Below are positions 34,662 to 47,815 of a DNA stretch of 64,000 nucleotides, in pieces. The stretch spans positions 108,100,088-108,164,087 of the forward strand of contig CM043702.1 of the NCBI GenBank assembly GCA_023935145.1. Direction: 5' to 3'. The notes under the pieces were generated by a model. The model was not told the origin of the DNA. It made no database searches and saw only the letters and a list, made by a program, of their open reading frames with translations. The DNA comes from Bretschneidera sinensis. Taxonomy: Eukaryota > Streptophyta > Magnoliopsida > Brassicales > Akaniaceae. A program made the translations under genes and the position numbers. Each line of letters begins with the position of its first letter. The first letter of the stretch is position 1.

Positions 34662-37273
34662 TGTAATGAACAACTCATTTTAATTTCTAGGTTCGTATGT
34701 CGACATGTAAAGGTGCGTGCTTGTTCAATTTGAGTTCTAAGTTTTTACTAAGACTTGTGAAATTTAAAATAAATAAAAAATAGGTAGACAAATTAAGTTT
34801 TTAGTAATAAAGTTTACCTAAGGGGAAATTTTAGAGTTTTAAGAAATGTTAAGGTAAACTGGAAGAGAGTTGTAGAATATGGGGTAGTTTTTCAATTTAT
34901 ATAGAAATTTTCTATAAATAGGGGGAGATAGGGAAAGAATCCAGCACTTTGTGTTGGATTTCTCTAGAACCAACAGGAAAGAAAGAAAAAAAGACAAAAG
35001 AGAGAAAAGAATAGAAAATAGAGAAAGATGAGAAGAAAAGGAAAAAGGGGGAGAGTTTTTGAAGTGTGATTTGAAGAAAATTTTAAAGAAAAAGTTTGAA
35101 GAAAAAGGAAAAAATGGGTTTTTGAACCAAAGTTGTGGCTTTCATGTTTGGAATGCAATTTTTGGTGTGAGTAATGTTGATTTTTAGTTAATATAACTAA
35201 TAGAAATTGTATCTTTGAATAAATGAAAGGATTTATAGAAATCAAGAAGAATTTGAGGGAACACTTAAGTTTTCATAATGGTTTTTTCTAGATTCAGGTA
35301 ACCTAGTCGACTAGGTCAAGAGACTAGTTGACTGGATGAGATTTTTTTGCTGTTTCTAAAGGACCTAGTCAACTAGGTGAAGTGGCAAAAGCTTCTGGGC
35401 GTTTTCCCAATCGACTGGATTAAGTACAATGGATCATGATGATTTTTGAAAAATAAATGACTTTTTTCTTTAGTTTTTTAGTATGAAACCTTTCCAAAGT
35501 AATTTTAATGTTTATATACATTTGAAGTATGATTAAAACACCTTTAAAAGTGTTAATACTTATGAAGATTAAAGTGTTTTTGAGGTTCAAAGTAAATGAT
35601 TTGAAAAAAGATTTAAAGCCATGATTTCTTTGATTTTGGTTTCGTGTGAAGTGCACTCTTGATATTTAAAGTGTATAAATAATTTGGGTTTCCGACTATT
35701 TTGTTATTGAATGATATTAATTGGGGATAGATGTTGTTTCGATCTTCGTTGCAAGTGGTGGATACCGTTATAGATCAAGGGAGTAGTTTGAGATTAGTTG
35801 TGAAGCATGTACGAGGTGAGTACAATGCACTTTTAGTAAGCGTATTAGACTAGAGAAATAGAAATAAAAATATGTAAAACATGAATAAGGATAACAATCA
35901 TATATAGTAGATTTTAAGTGATGTGAGTGTAGAAGATTAGGAGTAGGGAAGACAATAAAGAATAATGTATTGGAAGTTATATAAAAATGTACAGAGATAT
36001 GAATATATATATATATATATATATATATAGTATAAGTTAATAGATGATTTAATGTGGTTGTGCTTGAGAAATCTTGATACGTGTGCTTGTATTGAAATTG
36101 ATTGTTTAGATTGTTATGGATTTATGATGCAATTGATTGAAAAAATGGTTGTTTGCATATCATTTCATTATGAATGCATTTTGATTATAACAATTGCTTG
36201 ACGGTATGTTATTGAGCGGTAAATGATGGATGAAGCCGATAGGTCCCTTCCTATAAGGGGTGTAAGGGTACCGAAAGTATTTGGACGAGTAAGACCCGAC
36301 CTAGATCAAGGGGGGTTCCGAAGATTTGATATTATGATGATTGGATGTATCGGTACATGGGGAGACGTCCCCGTGATGATAAGATTATCCTAGTGAAAGG
36401 CATTGATATGATTGTGCACATTTTACATTTCATAGCATTGCGTTTCATGGATACATCAGAATGATTGGCCCATGAAGGGTGTATTTTGTGATTCTCCTAT
36501 GAGGGGCGTGTGAAGTGGTTGGTCATGAGGGACGTATGTTATAACTGGCCCATGAAGGCATGTGATATGTTGAGCCCGATGAAGGGTGTGTATGTGGTTG
36601 CAATAATAGGAAAGTGTTGAGATGAAAATTATCATGTATTGATTAACATTGTATTGTGTGCTATATGATAGGAATTATATGCTTGAAAAAAAAAACTAAA
36701 AAAGGAAAATTTTGATAAATTCTTCTGTAAAGGACAGTTTCTATCAAGAAAATAAAAAGAAATGTGAAAAAAAAGAGTAACAATTATGCTACATGTAATT
36801 AAGAAATAAATAACTTATATGGTAAAGGTTGTATATAAAAAAAAATGAAAAGCTTTCTATTGCGATTACTTCTAGTAATGTGTTCTCACTAAGCTTTTTA
36901 GCTCACTCGTTTATTTTCACTAACATTTCATGTAGCAACGAGTATTTTATGGTCAAAGTTGAAGGGAGTTGCATACAACATCGTCATCCCTTAAGTCTTT
37001 TTTTTATATATATTTGATAGAAGTTTAAGAATTTTTTTAATAATAGTCTAGTTGTTGTGGGGGAAAGTTTTCCTTTAAATTGTACCTTTATAAGCTGTAA
37101 AATTTTGATTTTCCTTATATTGAAACAATTTGTATTTGTATGAACTTGTGATGTTTGAAAATATTACAATTTGTGTTGTGAGTTTTATGTGTTTGTATAT
37201 AGGTCGGGGCGCTCAAACTTGAAAGGTGATGATGCCTCCTCGGGTAGGACCCACCCGGGGATGGGTCGTTACA
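34662..37273 (+). repeat. 5' LTR of LARD
   Basis: 2612 bp, TG..CA. It holds a 16-bp perfect palindrome ACCTAGTCGACTAGGT at 35301-35316 with degenerate repeats to about 35420, a (TA)n run near 36005-36030, and a ggcccatgaagggtgt-type minisatellite (about 36465-36600). Confidence 0.88.
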
Positions 37274-37277
37274 TTTT

Positions 37278-37288
37278 TGGTATCAGAG
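37278..37288 (+). other. Primer-binding site of LARD
   Basis: tggtatcagag, five bases after the LTR end ..TTACA. Confidence 0.85.
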
Positions 37289-40200
37289 GTTTAGATGTAA
37301 GGTTCTGTAGACTTTAGTTTCATGATGCATATTGCATGTGATGGTTATAGAGAACTGGTTGTGTAGAGTTTGAGAGGATGCCGTTAGGAGTAATGACCAA
37401 TAATAAGATATTTTGAGGATAAAGTAAAGTCGATTTCTGCCTGAATGTTGTATGGATTTATACTGTTTGGAATGAACTTACATTGTTGGTGGAATTTTGT
37501 GATGATTCCTTGATGAGAATAATTTATTGAAATGCTTTGATGTGATGAAATGTGCGTTTAGAGGAATGTTATTATGTAGTTGATTGTTTAATGAGAAGAT
37601 TGAAAGGTGAAGAGTGATAAAAGATTTACACCTTAAGTAGTCTTAATTACTTGAAAAAAAAATTTGACTTATGTAAACATCGATAAATTCTTATTGAACT
37701 ATTAGTTAAGGGATTTAGAGATATTATTGAGATTGATTCTCCTAAAGGTATAAGTGAAAATGAATTGTACTGAGTTAGTAAATTTTATTGACTTATATAT
37801 AAACTTTTCAGTTGATATTTCCTTTCCATGTTGTGTGTAATAAAGTGCTTGTGATTGACGATTTTGCAAATATTACGAAGTGTCGGCTTAAAAAAATTAT
37901 TATATAGACCGTAGATTTTAATTAGAGGAAGTGGTGAGTAATGAGATTATTATGCATATGCTTGAATAATAAGTATGGGAAAAATGAAATTGATTGAATA
38001 TCAAGTTGAAGTAATTGGAAAGTTTGGGTTGCACTATCTATTAGAAAGTGTAGGGAAGTTCAGTGGTTGGTGAGTAGTACAAAAAAAATTTGTAAGTATA
38101 TTAACATAAGGTAAGACTTAAGAAGAGTAATTAATAAGCGGTTAGTGTGAGGAATAAGGTTAGTAGGGAGTGAGTGAAGCAAAGACGAGGATGATATTTA
38201 AGTAGAGGAATGGTGGTGTTAATTCAATAAAGTGAAATTTTGTAATGGTAGTTGGGTATTTTAATAAAGATAAAATGTTAGAAAGTAGAAATTATTATGT
38301 GAGGAGTCATAAAGGAGAAAGGTGTAGGAAATTTTAAACTTGATCGTAAGTTTACAGTGAAGTTTGACGCAAGAAATGATGAATTTGTTTATGGAATAAG
38401 AATTGATTTAATTAAATAGTTGATGATTGGTTAAGTGAGCTTAAAGATTTTACTTTACTTTAAGAAAATGATAAATTGGATCTAACGAGAGGTGTGTGAT
38501 GATGATTTAAGGTAATTAAAGTGTTGAAAAAGTAAAGAATGGTGATTGAGTTGTTTTAAGTGTGAATAAGACATTAGAAGAGTTGATAGTAGTAAAAGTG
38601 AGATAGCATTTCTTAGCAAATAAATTTGAGTAAGAGGCTATTATATGTAACAAAGAGATATTAAGAAGGTATATTATGGAAGATCAAGAGTTCGTGAGTT
38701 ACAGAAAAATTAGAGTAATTATTATAGGAGAGAAATAGATTTGGGACATAAGGCCAAAAGGTGTTAGACAAAAAAAGAAGGAGAAATGCTTATTAGTTGA
38801 GACAATTAAATAAGTTTGAAGTTACCTAGCGAAGTGGTTTTATGAGGAAGCTAAATTTCAAGTGAAAGGAAGATCTTAGTCTAATTGAGGAGTTATGGGG
38901 AGGCTTTAAAAGGTTGAAAATAGAATCTTACTAAGATTATAAAAGAAGGTATAAATCATGATCGGATTAAGAAATACTTTTGAGGAATGATATAGATTGT
39001 ATGACGTAAGTGTGAAGTAATCAAGGACTACTAGTAATAGTGAGTAAAAAGGGGATTGTTGGAGTTCATCGTATATAGTATGGCTAGATTCGAGAAATTG
39101 CAAGGAAAACTGTGGAGGTGATGTGCTAAGTAGTTTTACGGAGATTCAATTCCTTTAATGGACCAAAAAGGGAAATAAGAAAAGAAAAGGGAGTTGGAAG
39201 ACTAGTTAAGTCAGAAGGGTAAGTTTGAGTGCGTAAAGGTTCATTAGAAGATAGGGTAAAATAGAGAAATGGGAATATTATAGTTAACAAGGTTATGGAT
39301 GGTGAGGTAAGTTGTGGGGTGCTTGTGTTCAGTTTCGTCATTAGAATGAAATGAAGATGGGATGACTTACTAAGGGTGACGAGAAGTGGAAGTATGTTAA
39401 ATTAGATGTAGGAACAGGTGAATAGTGTTTGATTGATGATTCGGTTGGAACTTCGTATGAAATGTAACCTTAAAAATCTTGAGGCTATTATTAATGTTTT
39501 AAAATGGGATGAGTCGTAGAAGAGATGAAAACCTAAGTGTGAATTAAAATGCTATAGATAAAAATCGGGTAGAAGATCGGAAATTGGGAAAATTGGTTAT
39601 ATGAGAAGGAGAAATGAGAAATTGGTAATGCAAGATCTAATGGGCTAAAAGGGCAGCGAATAAAGATATTCTTAAAAAAAAAAAAATTGGGTGGAAGATT
39701 ATCTAAAGTGTATCTTTGAGAGTTTTCCAAGAAAGACAAGTACTGGTTGGACGTGAAGTGTAGAGTACACGACAAAGAGGTTGAGTAGAAGACTTGTCTT
39801 AGGGGAAGATATAAAGGAATGGGATGATTCTAGATGGATAAAAGAGTAGTAAAACTTAAAGTATGATAGACACCAAAGGAAATATTTATGTGGGTAAAAT
39901 CCTTTGGAAGTTCAAGTAGAGGTTAAGAGAAAGTTAAATAAGTTATAATTAAGGATAACCAAATGATAAGGTTAAAGAAAATACTTGTAGAATGGGACTT
40001 AGTAGCTATGAGTGGAAATGATTAGTTCATCAAATGTTCAAACAATACTACGAATTGATTTACGGTGTAATTATTTGTGACTAAAGAGAGACGAGTTAAA
40101 TTGGAGTAGTAATGAAAGGTAAAGTGCTCAACTATTGTTGTGATGATGAGTTTCATAAGAGTTTATAGGCAAGCAAATCTTGATTGTCGATGAATAAGTT

Positions 40201-41077
40201 AAGGTTTAAAGGGATCAACAAGTGAGGAAATCGGGTTATAGCTAAGAGACACATTGAGTAAAAGGAGTAGATTACTAAAAGAAGTTTTGTGCTCGAGGGA
40301 TGCTAGAAATTTTGGGAAGCATCAAGAAGTTAAATTGTTTTCTTCTGAGTATTTCTTTCCTGGGGTAAACTCGAAGTTTTGAGGTAATCAAATTGATGAG
40401 TTAAATAAGACCTAAGTTGACGTGAATACAAAAAAATAGTAATAACACTGTTAATGGATCCTATGTATGATTTCTAGTTGGAGAAGAAGTTAATGATTAA
40501 CTTGAGGGAGTAGTTAGTTGGTAAATAAGTTTATAAAGAGGTATTTGGGAAAGACATGATTTAAAAGTCATACTGTGTTTGAGACCTTTGAAGTATTAAG
40601 TCACGAGAAGGAAATGTAAAATGATGAAAAGATTAGATTTGAAACCCAAGAACAGAAGGGAGATTTAACAAAGGATCGATCTTAAGCAATGCTTTTGGTT
40701 AAGAATACGTAAATTATGGGATTTGGTTAGGTGAATTGAAGGATCAATGGAGGAGAAAGAACGAGGTATAAGTTAAGGATATATAACTCATAGAAAGGTG
40801 AGTACCGCTTAGTAAATAACATAGTTTCTAGAAAAATCAAATAGAGTTTATTAGCATAGTATGTTAGATTACTCCAGTAATAAGTTAGATAGTTGGAAAC
40901 GATTTAAAGGGAGTTCAGATCGATGGCATAGTAGAAGTTTGACCTTATGTTGACAGATTTTTGAAAAAAGTGGAGAAATTGGGAAGTGTATTTGAGTTAA
41001 TCAAACAGGCTAGAAAGGTTTTGATCTTGACATCATGTGAACCCTGCTCATGAAAATTTCGAGGACGAAATTTTTAT
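37289..41077 (+). other. Interior of LARD, no coding capacity seen
   Basis: 3.8 kb of purine-rich, AT-rich sequence. No gag, protease, RT, RNase H or integrase motif could be read on either strand, and all reading frames are short. It may be extremely decayed pol or genuinely noncoding. Confidence 0.7.
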
Positions 41078-41091
41078 AAGTGGGGGAGAAT
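41078..41091 (+). other. Polypurine tract of LARD
   Basis: aagtgggggagaat immediately before the 3' LTR, preceded by the conserved gaggacgaaatttttat. Confidence 0.82.
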
Positions 41092-42180
41092 TATAGAGCC
41101 CGGTAATTTAATTTGATTATTTTAATTTTAGGGTTCATATTTCAACGCATAAATGTGCGAGCTTGTTCAATTTGAGTACTAAGTTTTTACTAAGGCTTGT
41201 GACATTTTTTTTATTTAAAAAAAGTAGGTAGAAAAATTAAGTTTTTAGTACCAAAGTTTACCTAGGGGAGCTTTTAGAGTTTTAAGAAGTGTTAGGATAA
41301 ATTGGGAGAGAGTTGTAGAATAGGGGGTAGTTTTGCAATTTATATAGAAATTTTCTATAAATAGGGGGAGATGGGGAGAGAATCCAACACTTTGTGTTAG
41401 ATTTCTCTAGAACCAACGGGAAAGAGAGAAAATAGAGAAAGATGAGAATGGGAAGAAGAAAAGGGAAAAATGGGGAGAGTTTTGACAAAAACAAGGTAAA
41501 GAATCTTGTTCTTCTTTATTTCTTATTATTAATTTTGGTTGTTAAGCTAAAGATTTGAGTTTTTGAAGTGTGATTAGAATAAAATTTCAAGGAAAAGTTT
41601 AAAGAAAAAGGGTTTGTCTCAAAAATGGGTTTTTGAACCAAAGTTGTGATTTTCATGTTTGGAATGCAATTTTTGGTGTGAGTAATGTTGAATTTTAGTT
41701 AATATAACTAATAGAAACTTGTATCTTTGAAGAACTGAAAGGATCTATAGAAATCAAGAAAAGTTTTGGGGAAAAACTTAAGTTTTCGAAGTGATTTTTT
41801 TTTTTAATTAGGTGACCTAGTCGACTGAGTTGGGAGACCAGTTGACTGGATGAGATTTTTGTACTATTTCTAAAGGTCTTAGTCGATTGGGTCATAGAAC
41901 CAGTCGACTAGGTGAAGTGGCAGAAGTTTCTGGACGTTTTCCCAATTGACTAGATCATGTACACTAGATCATGCTGATTTTTTATTTAAAAAATGATTTT
42001 TTTCTTTAGTTTTTTAGTATGAAACCTTTCCAAAGTAATTTTAATGTTTATATACATTGGAAGTATGATTAAAACACCTTTAAAAGTTTTAATACTCATG
42101 AAGATTAAAGTATTTTTTAGGTTCAAAGTAAATGATTTGAAAAAGGGTTTAAAGCCACGATTTGCTTGATTTTGGTTTCG

Positions 42181-43575
42181 TGAGAAGTGCACTCTTGATA
42201 CTTGAAGTGTGTAAATACCTTGGGGTGCTGACTACTTGTTATTGAATGATATTAATTGGGGTTAGATTCAAGTGGTGGATACCTTTATAGATCAAGGGAG
42301 TAGTTTGAGACTAGTTGTGGAGCATATACGAGATGAGTTCACCTTACTTTTAGTAAGTATATTGGACTAGAGAAATAGAAATAAAAATATGAAAAACATG
42401 AATGAGGATAAAAATCATATATAGTAGATTTTAAGTGATGTTAGTATAGAATATAGGAGTAGGGAAGACAATAAAGAATAATGTATTGGAAGTTATATTA
42501 AAATGTACGGAGATATGAAAATATATATATATATATAGTATAAGTTAATAAATGATTTAATGTGGTTGTACTTGAGAAATCTATGTGATTGTATTGAAAT
42601 TGATTGCTTGGATTGTTATGGATTTGTGATGTAATTGATTGGAAAAATGATTGTTTGCATACCATTTTATTATGAATTCATTTGTATTATAACAATTGCT
42701 TGACGGTATGTTATTGAGGGGCAAGTGATGGGTGAGGCTGATAGGTCCCTTCCCACGAGGGGTGTAAGGGTACCGAACGTCTTTAGATGAGTAGGACCCG
42801 ACCCGAATCAAGGGGGGATCCGCATATTTGATATTATGATGATTGGACATACCGGTACGTAGGGAGACATCCTCATGAGAAGTGCACTCTTGATATTTGA
42901 AGTGTGTAAATACCTTGGGGTGCTGACTACTTTGTTATTGAATGATATTAATTGGGGTTAGATTCAAGTGGTGGATACCTTTATAGATCAATGGAGTAGT
43001 TTGAGACTAGTTGTGGAGCATATACGAGATGAGTTCACCTTACTTTTAGTAAGTATATTGGACTAGAGAAATAGAAATAAAAATATGAAAAACATGAATG
43101 AGGATAAAAATCATATATAGTAGATTTTAAGTGATGTTAGTATAGAATATAGGAGTAGGGAAGACAATAAAGAATAATGTATTGGAAGTTATATTAAAAT
43201 GTACGGAGATATGAATATATATATATATATATATATAATATAAGTTAATAAATGATTTAATGTGGTTGTACTTGAGAAATCTATGTGATTGTATTGAAAT
43301 TGATTGCTTGGATTGTTATGGATTTGTGATGTAATTTATTGGAAAAATGATTGTTTGCATATCATTTTATTATGAATACATTTGTATTATAACAATTGCT
43401 TGACGGTATGTTATTGAGGGGCAAGTGATGGGTGAGGCTGATAGATCCCTTCCCACGAGGGGTGTAAGGGTATCGAACGTCTTTAGATGAGTAGGACCCG
43501 ACCCGAATCAAGGGGGGATCCACATATTTGATATTATGATGATTGGACATACCGTTACGTAGGGAGACATCCTCG
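42181..43575. repeat. Tandem duplication (2 x ~695 bp) in LARD 3' LTR
   Basis: Copy 1 is 42181-42875 and copy 2 is 42876-43575. Both begin tgagaagtgcactcttgata/t. They are nearly identical, differing by scattered substitutions and the length of a (TA)n tract. The 5' LTR has one copy. Confidence 0.92.
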
Positions 43576-43675
43576 TGATGTTGAGATTAGCCCGGTAAGG
43601 GCATTGATATGATTGTGCACATTTTACATTGCATTGCATTGTATAGTATTGCATATCATGGATGCGTCGGAATGA

Positions 43676-43835
43676 TTGGCCCATGAGGGGTGTATTTTGT
43701 GATTGGCCCATGAGGGTTGTATTTTGTAATTGGCCTATAAGGGGCGTGTGTAGTGGTTGGTCCATGAGGAGCGTGTGTTATAATTGGCCCATGAAGGGCA
43801 TATAATATATTAAGCTCAGTGAAGGGCATGTATGT
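43676..43835. repeat. ~29-bp minisatellite in LARD 3' LTR
   Basis: Five or six degenerate units of ggcccatgaggggtgtattttgtgatt type. An equivalent, more decayed array lies at 36465-36600 in the 5' LTR. Confidence 0.82.
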
Positions 43836-44504
43836 GGTTGCGATAATAGGAAAGTGCTAAGATGAAAATTATCATATATTGATTGACATTGTGTTGTGTG
43901 CTATGTGATAGGAATTATATGCTCGAAAATAAACTAAAAAGGAAAATTTGATAAATTCTTATTTAAAGGACAATTTATATCAAGAAAATAAGAAAGAAAT
44001 TTGGGAAAAAAAGTAAGAATTATGCTACATATAATTAAGAAATAAATAACCTATATGGTAAAGGTTGTAATTAAAAAAAATGAAAAGCTTTCTATTACGA
44101 TTACTTTTAGTAATGTGTTCTCACTGAGCTTTTTAACTTACTCATTTATTTTCACTAATATTTCAGGTAGCAACGGATATTTTATAGTCAGAGTTGAAGG
44201 GAGTTGCATACGACATCCTTGTCCTTTGAGTCTTTTTCTTTTATTTGATAGGAGTTTAACATATTCTTTTTATAATAGTCTAGTTGTTGTGGGGGAAACT
44301 TTTCTTTTAAATTGTACCTTTGTAAGCTGTAAAACTTTGATTTTCCTTATATTGAAACGATTTGTACTTGTATGAACTTGTGATGGTTAAAAATGCAACA
44401 ATTTATGTTGTGAGTTTTATGTGTTTGGATTAGGTCAGGGTGCTCGAAACTAAAAGGTGATGATGCCTCCTCGAGTAGGGCCTACCTGGGAATGGGTCAT
44501 TACA

Positions 44505-46541
44505 CAATTGCCCTTCTTGTACTTATCAAAAATTCCCTAAATTAACTTTCCACAGTTTATTGTCACATTACAATAGTCAATTGTCAACTCGATTATATAT
44601 ATACATGCCTAAAAATCTGTCCTTTTCACTTTCTCTTTCTCTCTCCTCTCAAACCCTAACGCACCATCTCACTCCCTCTTAAATATCTCTCAAATCTTCA
44701 CCAAATTTTATCAAATTTAAGCTTCAAATATCTTTTCTTTTTGTTGTTCACCATGCTTACCCAAATGGTTCTTGGAATTTGAGTTCCATCAAGAAATCCA
44801 TGGAACCCATTGTTGAAAATAATGAAAATGGAAAGTTATGTCTATTCAGTCTCCAAGACAAGATGCTAAGAAATGATTTAAGAAATTCTATTCGAGAGGT
44901 GTGTGATGTTTTTCAATTCAAAATTTAATTATTAAAATTCTGTTTGAGAATATAGGCTGATTTTGAATTTTCTCTTTAAAAGTATTAGTTTATTCTAATA
45001 TATAAAAGTCTTTTACTCTAATTCATTGAAGTTTTCTTAACACAAAGATTTATAACTTAAATGTGTTTTAATTTACTATCCTTGCCGAAGAAATTAATAA
45101 TTGAAATATAGCATAAATTTTAATCACACTCCTCATGTAGAAAATAAAATATTTTATGGTGTACTTTATTTGAAATCATAATGCACTTATGTAGGAGGAA
45201 AAGTTTGGTAATCTTGATTCATTTTTTAAAGCTTTTGTTTGAATAATTTTTTTTAATTATTTGACATGAATTATTTCCATTGAAAAAAGAAGATGATCTT
45301 CACTTAAATTTTGAAATATATCAAAAAAAATTTACTTAATTGTTTTTAGCATCCATTCCATTGTGCCTCTATCTCAATTCTCTTTGATTTGGCATCGGAT
45401 AAATCAAGTGATAAGCTTGAATTTAGATATGAAATTTTCTATTATATATGCTTGAGGATCAATGCATTTTATGCCTTAATTGAACTTAAAATGAAACTAT
45501 CTTATCATATAAATTTTTTTTACAAACTTCTCTGGTTTTAAAATCAAATTTTGAAGTGTTTTTAAGCAAAAAAAATGAAGTTTGAGTGCTGAAAGTCGAC
45601 TCACATGCAGCTCTTTGAAACATAGACTTTCTGAGTCTCTAAGAGCTAACTCTTTGGTCTGAGAATTGACTCTCAAAGCTCAAGAGTCGACTCTCAAGGG
45701 CAAAGAGTCGACTCTCATGCCTAATGGTCGAAAAGTTTAAATTGTTTAAAAGCGAGATCTTTGCATTTAATGCACCAAATAGCTGGTATCTATCTCTAAT
45801 GTGTTTAAAGTTCCCATAGGCAATAAATACAAGTCTCGTACTCAATTGAATGCAAGGATCACAAGTATTTATGAGTAATTAAGAGCATTTATAAAGTTTT
45901 GAGCCCTAGATTTGCAATACATGTTTTGAATTATATACTTGAGTGAAAGCATTGTTGTAAATCACATCTACCTTTATTTATTGATTGTGAAAAGAGTTAG
46001 TGTAACTCTTGGATGAGTTTGTTAGAACTCTTTGAGTGTTTTGGGTTGAAACACTTAGGTAGAGATTTTCTAGAGAGAAAAAATTCCTTGTAAAAGGTTT
46101 GGGCACCACCTTGGAAATTGCTTAGTTGTTGATTTCACTTGGATTAGTGGAAGAACTCTCAAGAAGATTCATAAGGAGTGGACTAGAAATAAGGAGTGAG
46201 TGAACCACTATAAATCCATTTGTGCATTATTCTTCCTTACTCTTTTTAATTTCCAGTAAGTTATTTTCATTGCTCTCTAATTTTATTTACTTGCTTTGAA
46301 TTGTTGGGAATTTGATTATTGCTTGATTATTTGAATTTACAAAAGATTTTAACAAATCAATTCACTCCCCTCCTGAGTTGCCTTAGCTAACACCAATGGT
46401 GTCTCTCGCACACCAGTGGTCACTCCGAGGTACAACCTAGACTCTAACACTCACACGTGCTCAATATGAACTCATGTGACATTTTGGATGTATTTGAAGG
46501 GGCCCTATTACCCGGAAATATCGTGCGGTAGAGGCGGAACC
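44505..46541 (+). repeat. LTR-like noncoding sequence with GTCGAC palindromes
   Basis: No coding frame. A TATA-like gattatatatatacat lies near 44592, followed by a pyrimidine-rich leader. Palindromes AGAGTCGACTCT lie at 45683-45694 and 45704-45715, with degenerate copies from about 45590. It approaches the typical copia LTR end caattcactcccctcctgag near 46360-46380. It fits a Sirevirus-like copia LTR, but no PBS follows and boundaries are not established. Confidence 0.45.
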
Positions 46542-47682
46542 TGTAACGACCCATCCCGGGTTGGCTACCCCTGAGACAGTTTTGTCACATTTTGAAAATC
46601 CTAGCACGACACATATACGCAACAATAAAAATACCATACGTAATTGTTTACATCGATTCTCAACCCTTAATAGGGGAGATACATCATTCAAATCTCAACT
46701 TAAACATTTTATACAACACAATATGCATGAATATTTACAAATAATTTTTTTTTCTCATTAGTCTGAGGATGTGGACCACATGGCTTACAGATAACGACTC
46801 CGTCTAAATCTCAGCTCACCAACTATTTGTCCTGTCTGCTACCTGAAATCATTTAACATTGAGAGATGAGCTTCACAAGCTCAGTGAATTAAATTTACTA
46901 GAAGTATTAAATTTGTATAAACAATCTTTTAATATTCAATCATTTATATTTCATATAATTTGTAATAGGATTCTATTATCACTACTTATATCATAACCCA
47001 TATTCTCTATCAATCTATTTTTCTCATATATTTATTCACCTTGAGACCATCAATTATATCTCATAATTACCCCGTTATGAGGTTCACAACATATAGTCTA
47101 TTACTCATATCATACTTTTATATTTCTTTCCTATATCGTATCTGTCTTTCTGTAAGACTCATTCATTTATTAATAAATTTACAATCAAGAACAATACTTT
47201 AACATTTCAGTAATAAAATCAATATTTAAAACAGATACAATGCATGAATTATTAATTGGGAACATCTTCCCACACGTCGATATCTTTTTATCTTAGACTG
47301 CCTGCCTTCCCGGTTCTTTTATCACCAGCATATATTGGCTGTCACGGTTTTCATTTCTCACCAGCATATACCAGCTGTCACGGTTTTCATTTCTCACCAG
47401 CATATATCGGCTGTCACGGTTTTTCATTTATGACTAGTATATACCGGCTATCACGGTTTTTATTTCTCATAAGCATATACCGAGTGTCACGGTTTTTTAT
47501 TTATCACCTACATATACCAGCTGTCACGATTTTTCATTTCATGTATATGCATATGAACAATGATATGAAATATATATATGCACAATAATATAAAAACACG
47601 CATATATTCAGGCATTCAAACACACTGGACCTTGCACTTTTTTTTCTTAGAAAGATTTTTTTATAAAAATTTGATCTTTTGC

Positions 47683-47723
<41 letters not shown>

Positions 47724-47786
47724 TTAACTCCATACCATATTATTAAATTACTTCTTTACCATTTCTTTACGAATACGGGTATTACA
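46542..47786 (-). repeat. 3' LTR of gypsy C (internal ~0.9-kb deletion)
   Basis: 1245 bp, TGTAACGACC..GGTATTACA. It contains six ~32-bp minisatellite units (about 47305-47545). Sequence equal to 54432-55325 of the 5' LTR is missing at about 47620-47630. Confidence 0.9.
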
Positions 47787-47815
47787 ATTCAACACACCTT
47801 ACAAAAATTTTGTCC
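47787..47815 (-). other. PPT region of gypsy C
   Basis: The minus strand reads ttgtaaggtgtgttgaat just before the LTR, preceded by cgaggacaaaatt. It is the same position and phrase as in gypsy B and the LARD, though with a weak purine tract. Confidence 0.65.

Larger units (their letters stand above)
34662..44504 (+). mobile_element. LARD-like non-autonomous gypsy element
   Basis: 9.8 kb. LTRs at 34662-37273 and 41092-44504, a tRNA-Met PBS at 37278-37288, and a PPT before 41092. The interior (3.8 kb) has no recognisable gag or pol block and no long reading frame. The ends (PBS, ggacgaaatttttataagtg before the 3' LTR, gggtcgttaca LTR end) match gypsy elements B and C, so it was probably mobilised by such an element. 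The flanks are cgatt and caatt, a 5-bp TSD with one difference. Confidence 0.85.
41092..44504 (+). repeat. 3' LTR of LARD with 695-bp duplication
   Basis: 3413 bp. It starts TATAGAGCCC (TG mutated to TA) and ends ..CATTACA. Collinear with 34662-37273 except for the doubled block at 42181-43575 and a segment near 41500-41560 not present in the 5' LTR. Confidence 0.88.

Noticed and set aside
47305..47545. CRISPR-like array of short regular repeats
   Set aside because: Units are directly adjacent and degenerate with no unique spacers, within a plant LTR; it is a minisatellite.
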